Assembly (NCBI GenBank): GCA_037349315.1
Contig: JBAIAC010000219.1
Coordinates: forward strand, 62,001-126,000
DNA: 64,000 bases
Reading direction: 5' to 3'
Source: Chelydra serpentina
Taxonomy: Eukaryota; Chordata; Testudines; Chelydridae
The first letter of the stretch is position 1, and the number at the start of each line of letters is the position of its first letter. A model generated the notes under the pieces. The model saw only the letters and a program-made list of their open reading frames with translations, made no database searches and was not told the origin of the DNA. Below, piece after piece: positions 1 through 9,199 of this stretch. Position numbers and translations under genes: made by a program.

Positions 1-454
1 GAACCCGGAGGCTTTTCAGTCCTTAGCTTCTGCCCCCATTTCATTTCTATCCTGTGCCAAGATTGATCGTTGTGCAAAGCGATGTCAGCCTCTGGGAGTG
101 TCCCCCCTGGTCCCGCCTGCCGTCCCTGGGTAATTTAAAAGGGCCCAGGGACCCCGACACCACCGGCAGCACAAGGGGGCTAAGGCAGCTTCCTGCCACC
201 CTCGCTCCGTGTGGCTCCACTCCTGGAAACAGCTGGCATGTCCCTGCGGCCCCTGGGGCGGGGGGGGGGGGGTCTCCACGCACTGCCCCCGCCCCGAGCG
301 CCAATTCTACCAACTGTGGGAATGGGAGCTGTGGGGGTCCTGTCTGCAGGCAGCAGCATGCAGAGACCCCCCCAGCCCTCCCCCACCTATGGGCTGCTAT
401 CAGAGGGGGGGGTCGCTTTCGGGAGATGCCCGAGGTAAGCGCCGCACCCATCAC
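1..454. repeat. Segmental duplication block, outer end of an inverted repeat
   Basis: No gene is visible. The segment recurs in reverse complement at about 38,820-39,279, and the match continues through the tRNA-Arg and tRNA-Val genes to about 2,210 (counterpart near 37,080). Both arms therefore belong to one inverted duplication about 35 kb apart. It is GC-rich with a poly-G tract near 258-270. Open frames on both strands are low-complexity and differ between the two arms, so I do not call them genes. Confidence 0.7.
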
Positions 455-610
455 CCTAACCCCAACCCCCTGCCCCAGCCCAGACCCCGCACCCGCACCC
501 AAACTCCCCCAAGAGCCCGCCCCCCACACCCCTCCTGCACCCCAACACCTGCCCGAGCCCAGACCCTGCACCCAAACTCTCTCCCAGAGCCTGACCCCTC
601 TCGCTCCAAC
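455..610. repeat. C-rich degenerate tandem repeat
   Basis: Imperfect C-rich repeats built on a cccaaccccctgccc-type core, with cccaaactc and gagcctgacccc variants. The G-rich strand appears at 38,650-38,820 in the inverted copy. A related family is expanded at 42,370-42,870. No coding potential is credible. Confidence 0.6.
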
Positions 611-1001
611 ACCCATGCCATGTAGCTATGTTGTCCTGAAGGGCGGAAGCAGGATTCTATAACATCATTAAGGAAAATATTTATTTTCACACCGTTGCTC
701 ATTCTCAGAGTCTGCTTTGTCTCCAGACAGATCCATTCTCCTTCACAACGGCCTTGCTCTTTCTGTGTGATTCGTTCATTGACGTGTCGGAGTAAACACT
801 CCCCTGCGCTCTCTTCTCAGACACACACTGGTATTAAGTGTTTGCTACTGATGGGTCTAGAAAGCATTTGTCGAGTGGAAGATGACGTTTCTGGGGGATT
901 GTTCCCAAGACCCAGTACTTTGTGTTCAAACATCTCCCAGCTTCCTTGGTGAAAATAAGACCAAGGTTTCTTTGCAACGTACAGGAATAAAGATGTTTTT
1001 T
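611..1001. other. 3' flank of tRNA-Arg cassette, repeated three times
   Basis: This sequence lies downstream of the minus-strand tRNA-Arg. It recurs at 38,280-38,640 (inverted) and in part at 32,100-32,335. Long conserved flanks around all three Arg-type genes show they were copied as genomic segments, not as retrotransposed tRNAs. No separate gene is seen. Confidence 0.6.
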
Positions 1002-1074
1002 TACCCCAGATGGGACTTGAACCCACAATCTTTGGCTTAGAAAGCCAATGCCTTATCCATTGGGCCACTGGGGT
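1002..1074 (-). tRNA. tRNA-Arg (anticodon TCT)
   Basis: The reverse complement folds into a 73-nt cloverleaf. The acceptor stem ACCCCAG pairs fully with CTGGGGT, followed by discriminator A. Anticodon stem TTGGC/GCCAA encloses loop TTTCTAA, giving anticodon TCT. The T-arm GTGGG-TTCAAGT-CCCAT is intact with one G-T pair. The body is that of vertebrate tRNA-Arg-CCT/TCT (recalled family sequence). No T4 run lies just downstream; the first is about 45 nt away. Sister genes are at 32336-32408 (CCT) and 38207-38279 (TTT). Probably functional or recently so. Confidence 0.85.
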
Positions 1075-1945
1075 CCTGAAAGCCACCTGCGGGAGGGATG
1101 GAAATTCCCTCTCATAATTGCACATTCCTCACATTCATTTGGAAGTAGGATGATTCGGGGGTGAATCCAGGGCTGGAAGCGGGGTCAGGTCAGCCTGTGA
1201 GGAGTAACCAGGTGGGGCAGACCCAGGGTGAGGCTGTGGGCTGCTGGTCAGTTGTTGGCATCAGAGCTCTAGATCAAAGCTGCACAGCGACCTGACACCC
1301 AGGGTTACAAGGCCGACATAGCGACCCCCTTACCGGCCTCGTGAACCCCAAACCCTAGTTACTCTGGGCACTTAGGAGTCTCTGTCCCTTAATCACTTCT
1401 GGGAGCTCCCCAGCAGGCTGCGGGCGTCAGCCGCCTCCTGCCTCACAGGTGAGACTCTGGGCGCTGTGCAAGCCGCACCCTCGCTTGCAGGCCCAGGGTA
1501 GGAAGTGGGAGGCCCGGTGCTCGCAGAAGAGGGTTTGATTAATCCACCTCTGTGTTATGGGCACAGCACAGTTCCCCTGTGTTCCTTCAGCCCAGGCAGC
1601 CAGCGGTGCCGGGGAGCTCCCTGGCAGTCTGACACCTCAGCCACCTCTTGCCTCATTTCAGGCTCCCCAGCAGGGAAAGACAGTGGGGGCTTGTGCCCAC
1701 CTGGGCTTTCCTTCTTCTCTTGCTCTTTCTCATCAAGGGGAAGGAAAAGAAGCTCCCCTTCAAGCTGGAGTCACAAGGGCAAGAGAAGGTTGACTTCCTG
1801 AGCTCCGGCTCCAGTCCTTTGCTCTACCAGTTGATCTCTCGATGGGCTGCAGCCACTTTCCCCAGGTTCGCCCATCGGTGTGTGCCAGGGCGAGTGCCAG
1901 CCAAGTGGATGGGATTTGAAGGGAGGGGCAGAGCCCTGTTGCAGA
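1075..1945. other. Intergenic spacer of the Arg-Val cassette
   Basis: No gene is seen. About 1,130-1,330 recurs at 32,640-32,850 and, inverted, at 37,940-38,160. About 1,560-1,930 (including a caagctggagtcacaagggc block) recurs before the other Val-type genes at 6,120-6,600, 26,060-26,660, 49,020-49,610 and inverted at 37,350-37,740. It is the common 5' flank of the Val family. Confidence 0.6.
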
Positions 1946-2015
1946 GTTTCTGTAGTGTGTTTAGCATGTTTGCCTAACACGCAAAAGGCCCCTGGTTTGA
2001 AACCAGGCAGAAATA
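1946..2015 (+). pseudogene. tRNA-Val (AAC) with damaged D-arm
   Basis: 70 nt, resembling tRNA-Val-AAC. Acceptor GTTTCTG pairs with CAGAAAT (one G-T). Anticodon stem TTTGC/GCAAA holds loop CTAACAC... with AAC. The D-arm is shortened by 3 nt relative to the copy at 26668-26740 and its GGTTATC motif is altered, which weakens the A box. The T-arm CCTGG-TTTGAAA-CCAGG keeps its stem, but the loop has TTTG for TTCG. No T4 terminator follows closely. Likely a decaying copy. The inverted counterpart at 37275-37344 has the same deletion, so the damage predates the inverted duplication. Confidence 0.65.
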
Positions 2016-2398
2016 TGATGGGTTTCCTCTTCCCCGTTCCCCTAGCTGTCCAGCAAGGCACTCCCCCTTCTGCCACTGGCCTGTCCCTGGGATAACCCCA
2101 ACCCCTGCAGGACAGAGGGTGGGGAAACGAGCTGAGAAAGCGCCTTAGCATCAGCCGGGGAAAACTGCAGGATCTCGGCCAGTCACCTCTTGGAGCCTTG
2201 TGGGTTTGCTGTAGACCCAGAAGCCTTTCTTCCTCCACACTGTGAGGCCAGTGGGCGTGTGAGGACGTCCCAGGCAGTAAATGGCCCTTCCTAGGAAAGC
2301 CCAAGTCCTGAAAAGAAAAGAGTAACGTCAAGGAGGGGACTGAAGAGCTGAACCCTGAAGCTCTCAGGGGACACCGGAGCGGGAAATGATCTTCCCTA
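2016..2398. other. Val-Lys intergenic spacer
   Basis: No gene is seen. The same spacer separates Val and Lys-type genes at 49,690-50,060. Parts recur at 26,740-26,930, 36,000-36,180 and 55,400-55,600, always next to Lys- or Val-type tRNA loci. It is a unit of the duplicated cassette. Confidence 0.6.
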
Positions 2399-2471
2399 CA
2401 CTGAACCAGGGACTTGAACCCTGGACCCTCAGATTAACAGACTGGCGCTCGACCAACTGAGCTTGCCAGAC
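2399..2471 (-). pseudogene. Lys-type tRNA body with Asn anticodon (GTT), degenerate
   Basis: The body matches vertebrate tRNA-Lys-TTT (AGCTCAGTTGGTCGAGC D-arm, CAGGG-TTCAAGT-CCCTG T-arm). The anticodon loop is CTGTTAA, so the anticodon reads GTT (Asn) instead of TTT. The anticodon stem CCAGT/TCTGA is mismatched at its base and top. The acceptor GTCTGGC/GTTCAGT pairs poorly with two mismatches. This copy is probably dead. The sister at 50062-50134 carries the same anticodon change on a better-paired body. Confidence 0.65.
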
Positions 2472-2515
2472 TCACAGACAGAAAGAGTAAGTTTGGTGCA
2501 GAAGAGAAACTCGCC

Positions 2516-3000
2516 AAGCATTCATTAGGGTGTGCACCCAGGGAGCCCTGCCCCCATCCACTCCCTCCCACTTCCAGCCCCCCTCAAAACCCCCAACCCC
2601 CCGTGTTCCTTGTTCCCTGACTGCTCCCTCCTGGGACCCTGCCCCTAACTTCCCCCCAGAACCCCACCCCCTATCTAAACCTCCCTGCTCCTTGTCCCCT
2701 GACTGCCCCCTCCTGAGACCCCCCCCACTGTAACTGCCCCCCTAGGACCCTACCCCCTACCTGTCCCCTGACTGCCCCGACCCCTCTGCACACCCCCGCC
2801 CCTGACAGCCGCCCCCCAAACCCTTCACCCATCCAACCCCCCCTGCTCCTTGTTCCCTGACCACCCCCTCCAGAGACACCCTCCCGCCTACTAATCACCC
2901 CCCGAGACCCCTCCAACTATTCAAACCCCCTGTCCCCTGACCGCCCCAGCCCCTAGACACACCCCCACCCCTGACAGCCCCCCTGGGACGCCCACGCTCC
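2516..3000. repeat. C-rich degenerate tandem repeat
   Basis: Irregular repeats of segments such as cttgtcccctgactgccccc and ccgacccctctccacaccccc. The same family reappears at 50,215-50,960, there too just beyond a Lys-type tRNA, so it belongs to the duplicated cassette. Apparent open frames are compositional. Confidence 0.7.
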
Positions 3001-3498
3001 CTCTCAGAGAGCAACAGTGACACCGGGTGGCCAGGTGGGGTAATGCACACAGCGTCTCTCTCAGAGAGCAACAGTGACACCGGGTGGCCAGGTAGGGTAA
3101 TCCACACAGCGTCTCTCTCAGAGAGCAACAGCAACACGAGGTGGCCACGTGGGGTAATGCACACAGCGTCTCTCTCAGAGAGCAACAGTGACACTGGGTG
3201 GCCACGTGCGGTAACACACACAGCATCTCTCTCAGAGAGCAACAGTGACACTGGGTGGCCACGTGGGGTAATGCACACAGCGTCTCTCTCAGGGAGCAAC
3301 AGTGACCCCGGGTGGCCACGTGCGGTAACGCACACAGCATCTCTCTCAGAGCACAACAGTGACACTGGGTGGCCACGTGCGGTAACGCACACAGCATCTC
3401 TCTCAGAGAGCAACAGTGACACTGGGTGGCCACGTGGGGTAATGCACACAGCGTCTCTCGCAGAGAGCAACAGTGACACCGAGTGGCCACGTGGGGTA
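3001..3498 (+). repeat. 57-bp minisatellite, first part (about 9 units)
   Basis: Tandem 57-bp units of the form ccacgtggggtaatgcacac, then agcgtctctctcagagagca, then acagtgacaccgggtgg. Seven of about nine units keep the palindromic E-box CACGTG; the first two read CAGGT. The unit equals 19 codons with no stop in several frames, which produces long spurious reading frames on both strands. The same satellite occurs at 3685-4614, 21302-22275, 52229-52517 and 59484-60914. Confidence 0.95.
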
Positions 3499-3684
3499 AT
3501 CATAGAATCATAGAATCATAGCATCTCAGGGTTGGAAGGGACCTCAGGAGGTCATCTAGTCCAACACCCTGCTCAAAGCAGGACCAACCCCAACTAGATC
3601 ATCCCAGCCAGGGCTTTGTCAAGCCTGACCTTAAAAACCTCTAAGGAAGGAGATTCCACCACCTCCCTAGGTAACCCATTCCAG
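3499..3684 (-). mobile_element. CR1 LINE 3' end inserted in the minisatellite
   Basis: Reads atcatagaatcatagaatca at its left edge, the reverse complement of the TTCTATGA-type 3' repeats of CR1. This is followed by the CR1 3' tail (ggttggaagggacctcagga) and the last codons of ORF2. It matches the 3' part of the CR1 copy at 30003-30452. The satellite resumes exactly where it stopped (ggggtaat, then atgcacac), so the element entered one unit without visible loss. CR1 usually makes no clear target duplication. Confidence 0.9.
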
Positions 3685-4614
3685 ATGCACACAGCGTCTC
3701 TCTCAGAGAGCAACAGTGACACTGGGTGGCCACTTGGGGTAATGCGCACAGCGTCTCTCTCAGAGAGCAACAGTGACACCGGATGGCCACGTGGGGTAAC
3801 GCACACAGCATCTCTCTCAGAGAGCAACAGCGACACCCGGTGGCCACGTGGGGTAATGCACACAGCGTCTCTCTCAGAGAGCAACAGTGACACTGGGTGG
3901 CCACGTGGGGTAATGCACAGAGCGTCTCTCTCAGAGAGCAACAGTGACACCGGGTGGCCACGTGGGGTAACGCACACAGCGTCTCTCTCAGAGAGCAACA
4001 GTGACACCGGGTGGCCACGTGGGGTAATGCACACAGCATCTCTCTCAGAGAGCAACAGTGACACCGGGTGGCCACGTGGGGTAATGCACACAGCGTCTCT
4101 CTCAGAGCAACAGTGACACCGGGTGACCACGAGTGGTAATGCACACAGCGTCTCTCTCAGAGAGCAACAGTGACACTGGGTGGCCACGTGGGGTAATGCA
4201 CACAGCATCTCTCAGAGAGAGCAACAGTGACACCGGGTGGCCACGTGGGGTAATGCACACAGCGTCTCTCTCAGAGAGCAACAGTGACACCGGGTGGCCA
4301 CGTGGGGTAATGCACACAGCGTCTCTCTCAGAGCAACAGTGACACCGGGTGACCACGTGGGGTAATGCACACAGCATCTCTCTCAGAGAGCAGCAGTGAC
4401 ACCGGGTGACCACGTGGGGTAATGCACACAGCGTCTCTCTCAGAGAGTAACAGGGACACTGGGTGACCACGTGGGGTAATGCACACAGCGTCTCTCTCAG
4501 AGAGCGACAGTGACACCGGGTGGCCACGTGGGGTAACGCACACAGCGTCTCTCTCAGAGAGTAACAGGGACACTGGGTGACCACGTGGGGTAATGCACAC
4601 AGCGTCTCTCTCAG
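3685..4614 (+). repeat. 57-bp minisatellite, second part (about 16 units)
   Basis: Continuation of the array interrupted by CR1. Units vary at acgca/atgca (CpG to TpG type changes) and some lack an AG pair (ctctcagagcaac), giving 55-bp units. A group near 4330-4600 has ggtgaccacgtgg instead of ggtggccacgtgg. It ends abruptly at ctctctcag before a transposon-like segment. Confidence 0.95.
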
Positions 4615-5050
4615 GCCTTGGCTACACTTACGAGTTACAGCGCAATAAAACTGCCGGCAGCGCTGTAACTCACTAACTGGCTACACTTGCAAGGCACGTG
4701 CAGCGCTGCGTGTACTCCCCCTCCCCGAGAGGAATAACAGCTGTTGCGAAGTGGGTGGGACGTTGGTCTGTCAGTGTAGCCGAGGAACAACGCAGTTACT
4801 GATCTCCGGAAGCTGCTTTGTTTTGAAACGGCACTTCCGGGTTGGAGTTCAGAGCTCCGTTGTTGAGGTGCTTTACAAAAACCCAAACACAGCTACTGTT
4901 TGCAGGCGGGGGGGGAGGGGAAGAGGGGAGGGGCTCCGTTAGGAATGCCGGCAGCAAAGTTGCCTTGGACAGAGACGGCGTGGGGGGGGGGAGAAGAACG
5001 GAGGGGGGAGGGGGAAGGCTCCGTTTCCTCTCTTTTATCTGCTCTTTAAA
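4615..5050. mobile_element. Non-autonomous DNA transposon fragment
   Basis: Starts ggccttggctacacttacga immediately at the end of the minisatellite. An internal near-repeat (actggctacacttgcaaggc) and a gtgtagccg motif resemble the ends of Harbinger/hAT-like elements common in turtles. No transposase is present and I see no matching right terminus. It has G-rich tracts near 4905-4935 and 4980-5020. Family assignment is tentative. Confidence 0.45.
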
Positions 5051-5993
5051 AACAAACAAAGCCCCTGCTGTTTGCTTTCAGTGATTGAGAGAGAGGCAGG
5101 GGATGTGGAGGTGTGGAAATAATGAGCTGACACTCTGTGGACACCCCAAAAACCCCACTCTGTCTTCCAACACGCTCCCTGTCAAAGTCCCCCTCACCCC
5201 CCCCCCCAGCCTCCAGCATCCACACTAGTGCCTTGCGAGCGCTGGCGCTGGCAGGCGGAGATCTCAGCCACAATGCCCCAGATGGGCAAACACTGTGGGC
5301 TCCTGAAGACTCTGCCACCCTATGGATCCCCCCTAACCCTTCACGCTGCTCCTGTCCGTAGAATGGGAATGGGGCGGAGGCCGTGCAGGAGCCTCTGGGG
5401 ACACAGATCTGAGGCTTGGGGAGAGACAGATTGTCTGAGACATCAGAGCGCTGTAACCCTGCAGCCACCCCCGAAATCAGGGGCCTGTTCCAGCCCTGAG
5501 TCTGGGCTACTGGGATCCCTCCCACAGAGCAGGGTGCCCACAGAATACAGCCTGGAAACAGGCATGTGAAACTAACTCCTGCTCTCCCTGACAGGGCCTC
5601 CCCTAGGCCAAATGACACCCCAGGAAAAAGCTTCTTCACTGACCCCCCATATGTTAAAATTTTAAATACCTTATTTTTTATTGTGTTTGTAGCTCATTTT
5701 ATGATTTTCATGCACAATTTGGATACGTGATTTTCTCTATCAGAGAAGACGATAAATGTGCATGCGAAGATCTGTAAATCTGTATTTTTCATTCTATCTA
5801 TGAGCAAATAAAATAAAAACATTTAAACTAAGAACATAGAAAATTTTAATTTTAACTGTTACTGAAATGTACTAACATCTGGAATTTCATCTTGCCTCCA
5901 TGGGCCGCTCGCAATGACGTCCTTTTTGTGTGCCATGACTGACAAAAACATCCCAGCCAGAGAAGCAGAAGGCGAAGAGAGCATCTTGTCAGT
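5051..5993. other. Intergenic; duplicated segment then AT-rich stretch
   Basis: About 5,200-5,330 (cactagtgccttgcgagcgc and following) recurs beside the iMet genes at 26,300-26,420 and 49,255-49,370, so it is a fragment of that cassette. About 5,640-5,880 is AT-rich and looks like old transposon sequence that I cannot name. No gene is seen. Confidence 0.5.
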
Positions 5994-6066
5994 GACGAAG
6001 TAGCTCAGTTGGGAGAGTGTTAGAGTGAAGATCTAAAGGTCCCTGGTTCAATCCCAGACTTTGGCA
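5994..6066 (+). tRNA. tRNA-Phe (GAA), diverged
   Basis: 73 nt matching tRNA-Phe. Anticodon stem TTAGA/TCTAA is intact with loop GTGAAGA, giving anticodon GAA; position 32 is G where C is usual. Acceptor GACGAAG/CTTTGGC has one A-G mismatch at pair 2-71. T-stem CCTGG/CCAGA has one mismatch. No T4 run follows closely. It could be a weak gene or an early pseudogene. Confidence 0.6.
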
Positions 6067-6281
6067 TGCTCTTTGGTCCCTTTGTGTGCAGGGGTGGGCT
6101 GTTTCCTTGCAGTACAGTGGTACCTCTACCCACCACGAGTCCCTCATTTCAGGCTCCCCAGCAGGGAAAGACAGTGGGGCCTTGTGCCCACCTGGGCTTT
6201 CCTTCTTCTCTTGCTCTTCCTCAGCAAGGGGAAGGAAAAGAAGCTCTCCTTCAAGCTGGAGTCACAAGGGCAAGAGAAGCC
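6067..6281. repeat. Fragment of the Val-gene 5' flank cassette
   Basis: About 6,140-6,281 repeats 1,650-1,785 almost base for base up to cacaagggcaagagaag. There the SINE is inserted; the cassette resumes after it at about 6,470. Confidence 0.7.
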
Positions 6282-6469
6282 GGGGAGTGATAGCTCAGTG
6301 GTTTGAGCATTGGTCTGCTAAACCCAGGGTTGTGAGTTCAATTCTTGAGGGGGCCATTTGGGGATCTGGGGCAAAAATTGGGGATTGGTCCTGCTTTGAG
6401 CAGGGGGTTGGACTAGGTGACCTCCTAAGGTCCCTTCTAACCCTGAGATTCTATGATTCTGTTCTATGA
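6282..6469 (+). mobile_element. Turtle tRNA-derived SINE with CR1-like tail
   Basis: The tRNA-like head carries an A box (tagctcagtggtttgagc) and a B box (gtgagttcaattc). A SINE body (gagggggccatttggggatc) follows, then the 3' tail ggtcctgctttgagcagggg and the ending gattctatgattct. The tail is shared with CR1, which is thought to mobilise this family (established for tortoise PolIII/SINEs). It is inserted in a Val-gene cassette: the flank is continuous at 1,780-1,800 but split here, with gaag on both sides. Confidence 0.9.
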
Positions 6470-6608
6470 AGGTTGAGCTCCGGCTCTACTTGCTGATCTC
6501 TCGAAGGGCTGCTGCCACTTTCTCCAGGTTCGCCCATCGGTGTGTGCCAGGGCGAGTGCTAGAAAGTGGATGGGAATTTGAAGGGGCGGGACAGAGGACT
6601 GTGGCAGG

Positions 6609-6681
6609 GTTTCTGTAGTGTAGTGGTTATCACGTTTGCCTGACATGCAGAAGGTCCCTGTTTCAAAACCAGGCAGAAACA
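6609..6681 (+). tRNA. tRNA-Val-type with anticodon GAC
   Basis: 73 nt. Acceptor GTTTCTG/CAGAAAC is fully paired. The D-arm GTAGTGTAGTGGTTATCAC is canonical. Anticodon stem TTTGC/GCAGA has loop CTGACAT, so the anticodon is GAC. Eukaryotic Val genes normally use AAC (inosine-modified), CAC and TAC. The T-stem CCTGT/CCAGG has lost the conserved G53-C61 pair. A T4 run lies about 26 nt downstream. It is a diverged copy, possibly inactive. The fragment at 52129-52200 has the same GAC. Confidence 0.6.
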
Positions 6682-7197
6682 TCAAGGCTTCCTCTTCCCA
6701 ACTACTTTTGCTGTCCATCAAATCACTTCTCCTTATGGTCTGTCCTTGGGATAACCCCAACTCCTGTAGGAGGAAGTGAAGTGGGAATGGGGTTAGTAGA
6801 GCTCCACCGTTCGTTCTGCCAAAGCCTGGGGAGGTGCTGTTGGCTGCTAGGAGGTAGAATCCTGTGCCTGCCCCTCGGCTTCCCAGGGGTGGCTACTTGC
6901 AGCCCAGGAGAAGAAGGGGGTTCTGGGTGGAAGGTGTTAGGCTTGGGAGGAGCCTGTGAGCCATGGGTGGACTTGTTCCAGTGGGAACCGCTGCTCCTGT
7001 CTCCCCGACCTGGGGGTGCCAGTGAGAGCTTGGGAGGGGGCAGGTGCTGGCTTGAGTGACTGGGATCCAGGCAGCCCCAGCCTGCTCCTCCGGGGCCAAG
7101 GCCACTGCTAGTCTCCTGCCTTGTGACATCAGGATTTCAATCTCCCCAGCATGAGCTGTGGCACGTGTATTAACCCTTCTTGGGGGGCCTGGTCGCT
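6682..7197. other. Intergenic, cassette remnants
   Basis: Contains ggataaccccaactcctgta, the usual Val downstream flank, and a segment also seen near 27,050-27,100 (cgttcgttctgccaaagcct). No gene is seen. Confidence 0.4.
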
Positions 7198-7270
7198 GCC
7201 CAAGTAGCTCAGTGGGGAGTGGATGAGATTGAAGATCTGAAGGTTTCTGGCTGGATGCCAGGCTCTAGCT
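7198..7270 (+). pseudogene. tRNA-Phe relic
   Basis: Starts GCCCAAGTAGCTCAGTGGGG and keeps a Phe-like TTGAAGATCTGAAGG anticodon region with GAA. The D-arm is disrupted and the T-arm (TTCTGGCTGGATGCCAGG) lacks a B box. A truncated copy of the same relic begins near 27,105 (gatgagattgaagatctgaa). Derived from the Phe gene family and not expected to be functional. Confidence 0.6.
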
Positions 7271-8259
7271 CACCCCTTCCCCCTGGGCCTGTCGTGCTGG
7301 GCTTTCTCCTGGGTGTGCAGCTGTGCCCTGAACTCACGAGTTTCCCTCATTTCAGAGGCAACACGTGCAGAGGGCGGGATGTGGGGCCATGTGCCCCACC
7401 TGGGTTAGCATCCTGGCTACAGCATGTGGTGCAGAGTTGGCGCTAGGGATGGGGGCAGCGCGTGGAGACGCACCCCCAGGGGACGCAGGGACATGCCGGC
7501 CACTTTTGGGAGCGGCGTGGCTTGGCGGGAGGACTGCTGGGATGTCTCTGTTTGGGGTTTGGGGAATTAACTATTTAGACCCCTGGGCAGCAGAAATTGT
7601 CTCTGAAACTCTAAGTCCTGGTATTAAGGGCCTGGCTACTGAAGGAACAGCACAGCAGTGACAATGTGCAGGTGCGGCTAAACTTTGTAACCAAACACAA
7701 GTAAAAATGAATAAACTAATTTCAGGAGGCGATATGAAGGCAAGGAAAAAACCATTTAGTAAAGAAATTATTTGTCCTGCTTAGCAGAGTTACATAGAAA
7801 CTACCATAGCAATTCACGAGAGAACATTCAAAAACAAAGAGAGAGAACGTTGCCTAAGCTTATTAGTAATAAACATCTAATGGGCATTTCCCTCAGAGTA
7901 TAATATAACAATAGGGAAGTGGCAATGTGTCCAATTGTGAAAACAAATTCCCTGTTGGGACCAGTCCCAATCCGGGGTCAGTGACGCTGCATCCGAACTG
8001 AGGTACATGTTATTCAAAACAGTCTGTTCACTGGCCAGTTACCCCTATTGAATGCAGACACAGCCATATTCGATACATTGGTTACTGTCCATTCAGCAGG
8101 TTATTTCCTACTTCTTCATAATCACTGAAGATGCTCTAAGCTGATGGGAGAGAGCTGTCCTGTCCGTGTAGTTAACCCACCTCCCCGAGGTCCACCTCAT
8201 CTATACTGTGATAAAAGCCCTGCGGCCCAGCTGGCCTGGATCGTCTGACTTGGACGTCT
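7271..8259. repeat. Segmental duplication block (copy at about 43,020-43,810)
   Basis: From about 7,435 the sequence matches 43,030-43,810 in direct orientation with small indels. The match includes an AT-rich stretch (7,670-7,960) and the phrase cggggtcagtgacgctgcat. The AT-rich part looks like old mobile-element DNA that I cannot name. No gene is seen. Confidence 0.65.
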
Positions 8260-8640
8260 CGGTCTCAGGTTGTGGGGCTAAAAGCTGCAGTGTGGACATT
8301 TGGCTCAGGCTGGAGCCTGGCCTCGGAGACCCTCACCCCTCGTGGGATCTCAGAGGCTGGGCACAAGCCCAAGCGTCTACACTGTAATTTTATAGCCCTG
8401 CAGCACAAGCCCCACAAGCCTGGATCAGCTGACCCAGGGTTTGAGAACAGTGACTTGGGTGTGTTAATGGCAGTGTAGACGTAACGCTAGGCTATGTCCA
8501 CACTGCAATGAACACCCAGGGCTGCCCCGTGCCAGCTCAGGCTCCCAGGGCTGGGCTGTGGGGTGGTAAATTTGCAGTGTAGACATCTCGGCTCAGGCTC
8601 AGTGCCGGGCTCTGGGACCCCACGAGGTTGGGAGGGAGTT
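8260..8640. mobile_element. Palindromic MITE copies (tgcagtgtagac type)
   Basis: Two half-units carry the motifs gctgcagtgtggacatt, gtctacactgtaatt, ggcagtgtagacgtaa and aggctatgtccacactgcaa. They show the inverted symmetry of turtle palindromic MITEs with ctatgtc(c/t)acactgca termini. The same arrangement recurs at 44,205-44,600 as part of the direct duplication. No transposase. Confidence 0.65.
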
Positions 8641-9103
8641 TAGCAAGCGACAAAGGGAAATCGGCCGTGGAGTATTACCCTGGGCTCACTGGCAGTTCCC
8701 CATTGGTCTGTCTGCTTTGGGGCAGGGACCATAACACGTCCTGCTGCATTCGTTATTTCAAAGGGTGGTTTAGGATTTTCAGTCTCAGACACGGTGCACA
8801 AAGCAGGACTCCACCCTCGGCGTAAACTAAATGAGCCGCCCACAGATTCTGGCAGCCACAAGGAGCCATTTGGTGTGAGTCAGACCTGCCCCTGTCCCAG
8901 AGGGAGGGGTCGTCTGGGAGGGGACTGGAACACGGACCTATCAGCTCTCAACACCCAAACTTTCAGTAACTCTGTTATCAGTGCCTGGGAGTGTAATTTA
9001 AACCATAAAAACAGCCACACTGGGCTAGACCAAAGGCCCATCTAGCTCTGTATCTTCTCTTCTGACATTAGCCAATACCAGGTGCCCCAAAAGCCACTCA
9101 ACA
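8641..9103. repeat. Thr-gene 5'-side repeated block
   Basis: About 8,855-9,103 recurs at 12,660-12,906, ending in each case at a tRNA-Thr gene. It includes a dispersed repeat (cacactgggctagaccaaag) widespread in turtles. The two Thr genes were thus copied with at least 250 bp of flank. The minus-strand Thr gene reads towards this block, so the block is its 3' flank. Confidence 0.6.
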
Positions 9104-9177
9104 AGGCACCACTGGGAGTTGAACCCAGGATCTTCTGTTTACTAGACAGGTGCTTTAACCAGCTAAGCCATGGTACC
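9104..9177 (-). tRNA. tRNA-Thr (AGT)
   Basis: 74 nt cloverleaf. Acceptor GGTACCA pairs with TGGTGCC (wobble at 3-70, A-T at 4-69). Loop CTAGTAA gives anticodon AGT. Anticodon stem CCTGT/ACAGA has one mismatch at its base. The B box reads GGTTCAACTCC. A T4 terminator lies about 16 nt downstream. It is slightly more diverged than its sister at 12907-12980 but plausible as a gene. Confidence 0.8.
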
Positions 9178-9199
9178 AAGTGGTGTCAAGAATGATCTC

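Noticed and set aside
455..480. Telomere-like ccctaaccccaacccc
   Set aside because: Only two irregular units within a C-rich repeat; not a TTAGGG array.
2895..4600. Long frames of 150-200 codons on both strands with a 19-residue repeat
   Set aside because: They follow from a 57-bp tandem unit without stops; the same frames arise on both strands and break wherever a 55-bp unit occurs.
3001..4614. CRISPR-like array
   Set aside because: Units are contiguous with no spacers, and the DNA is vertebrate nuclear.
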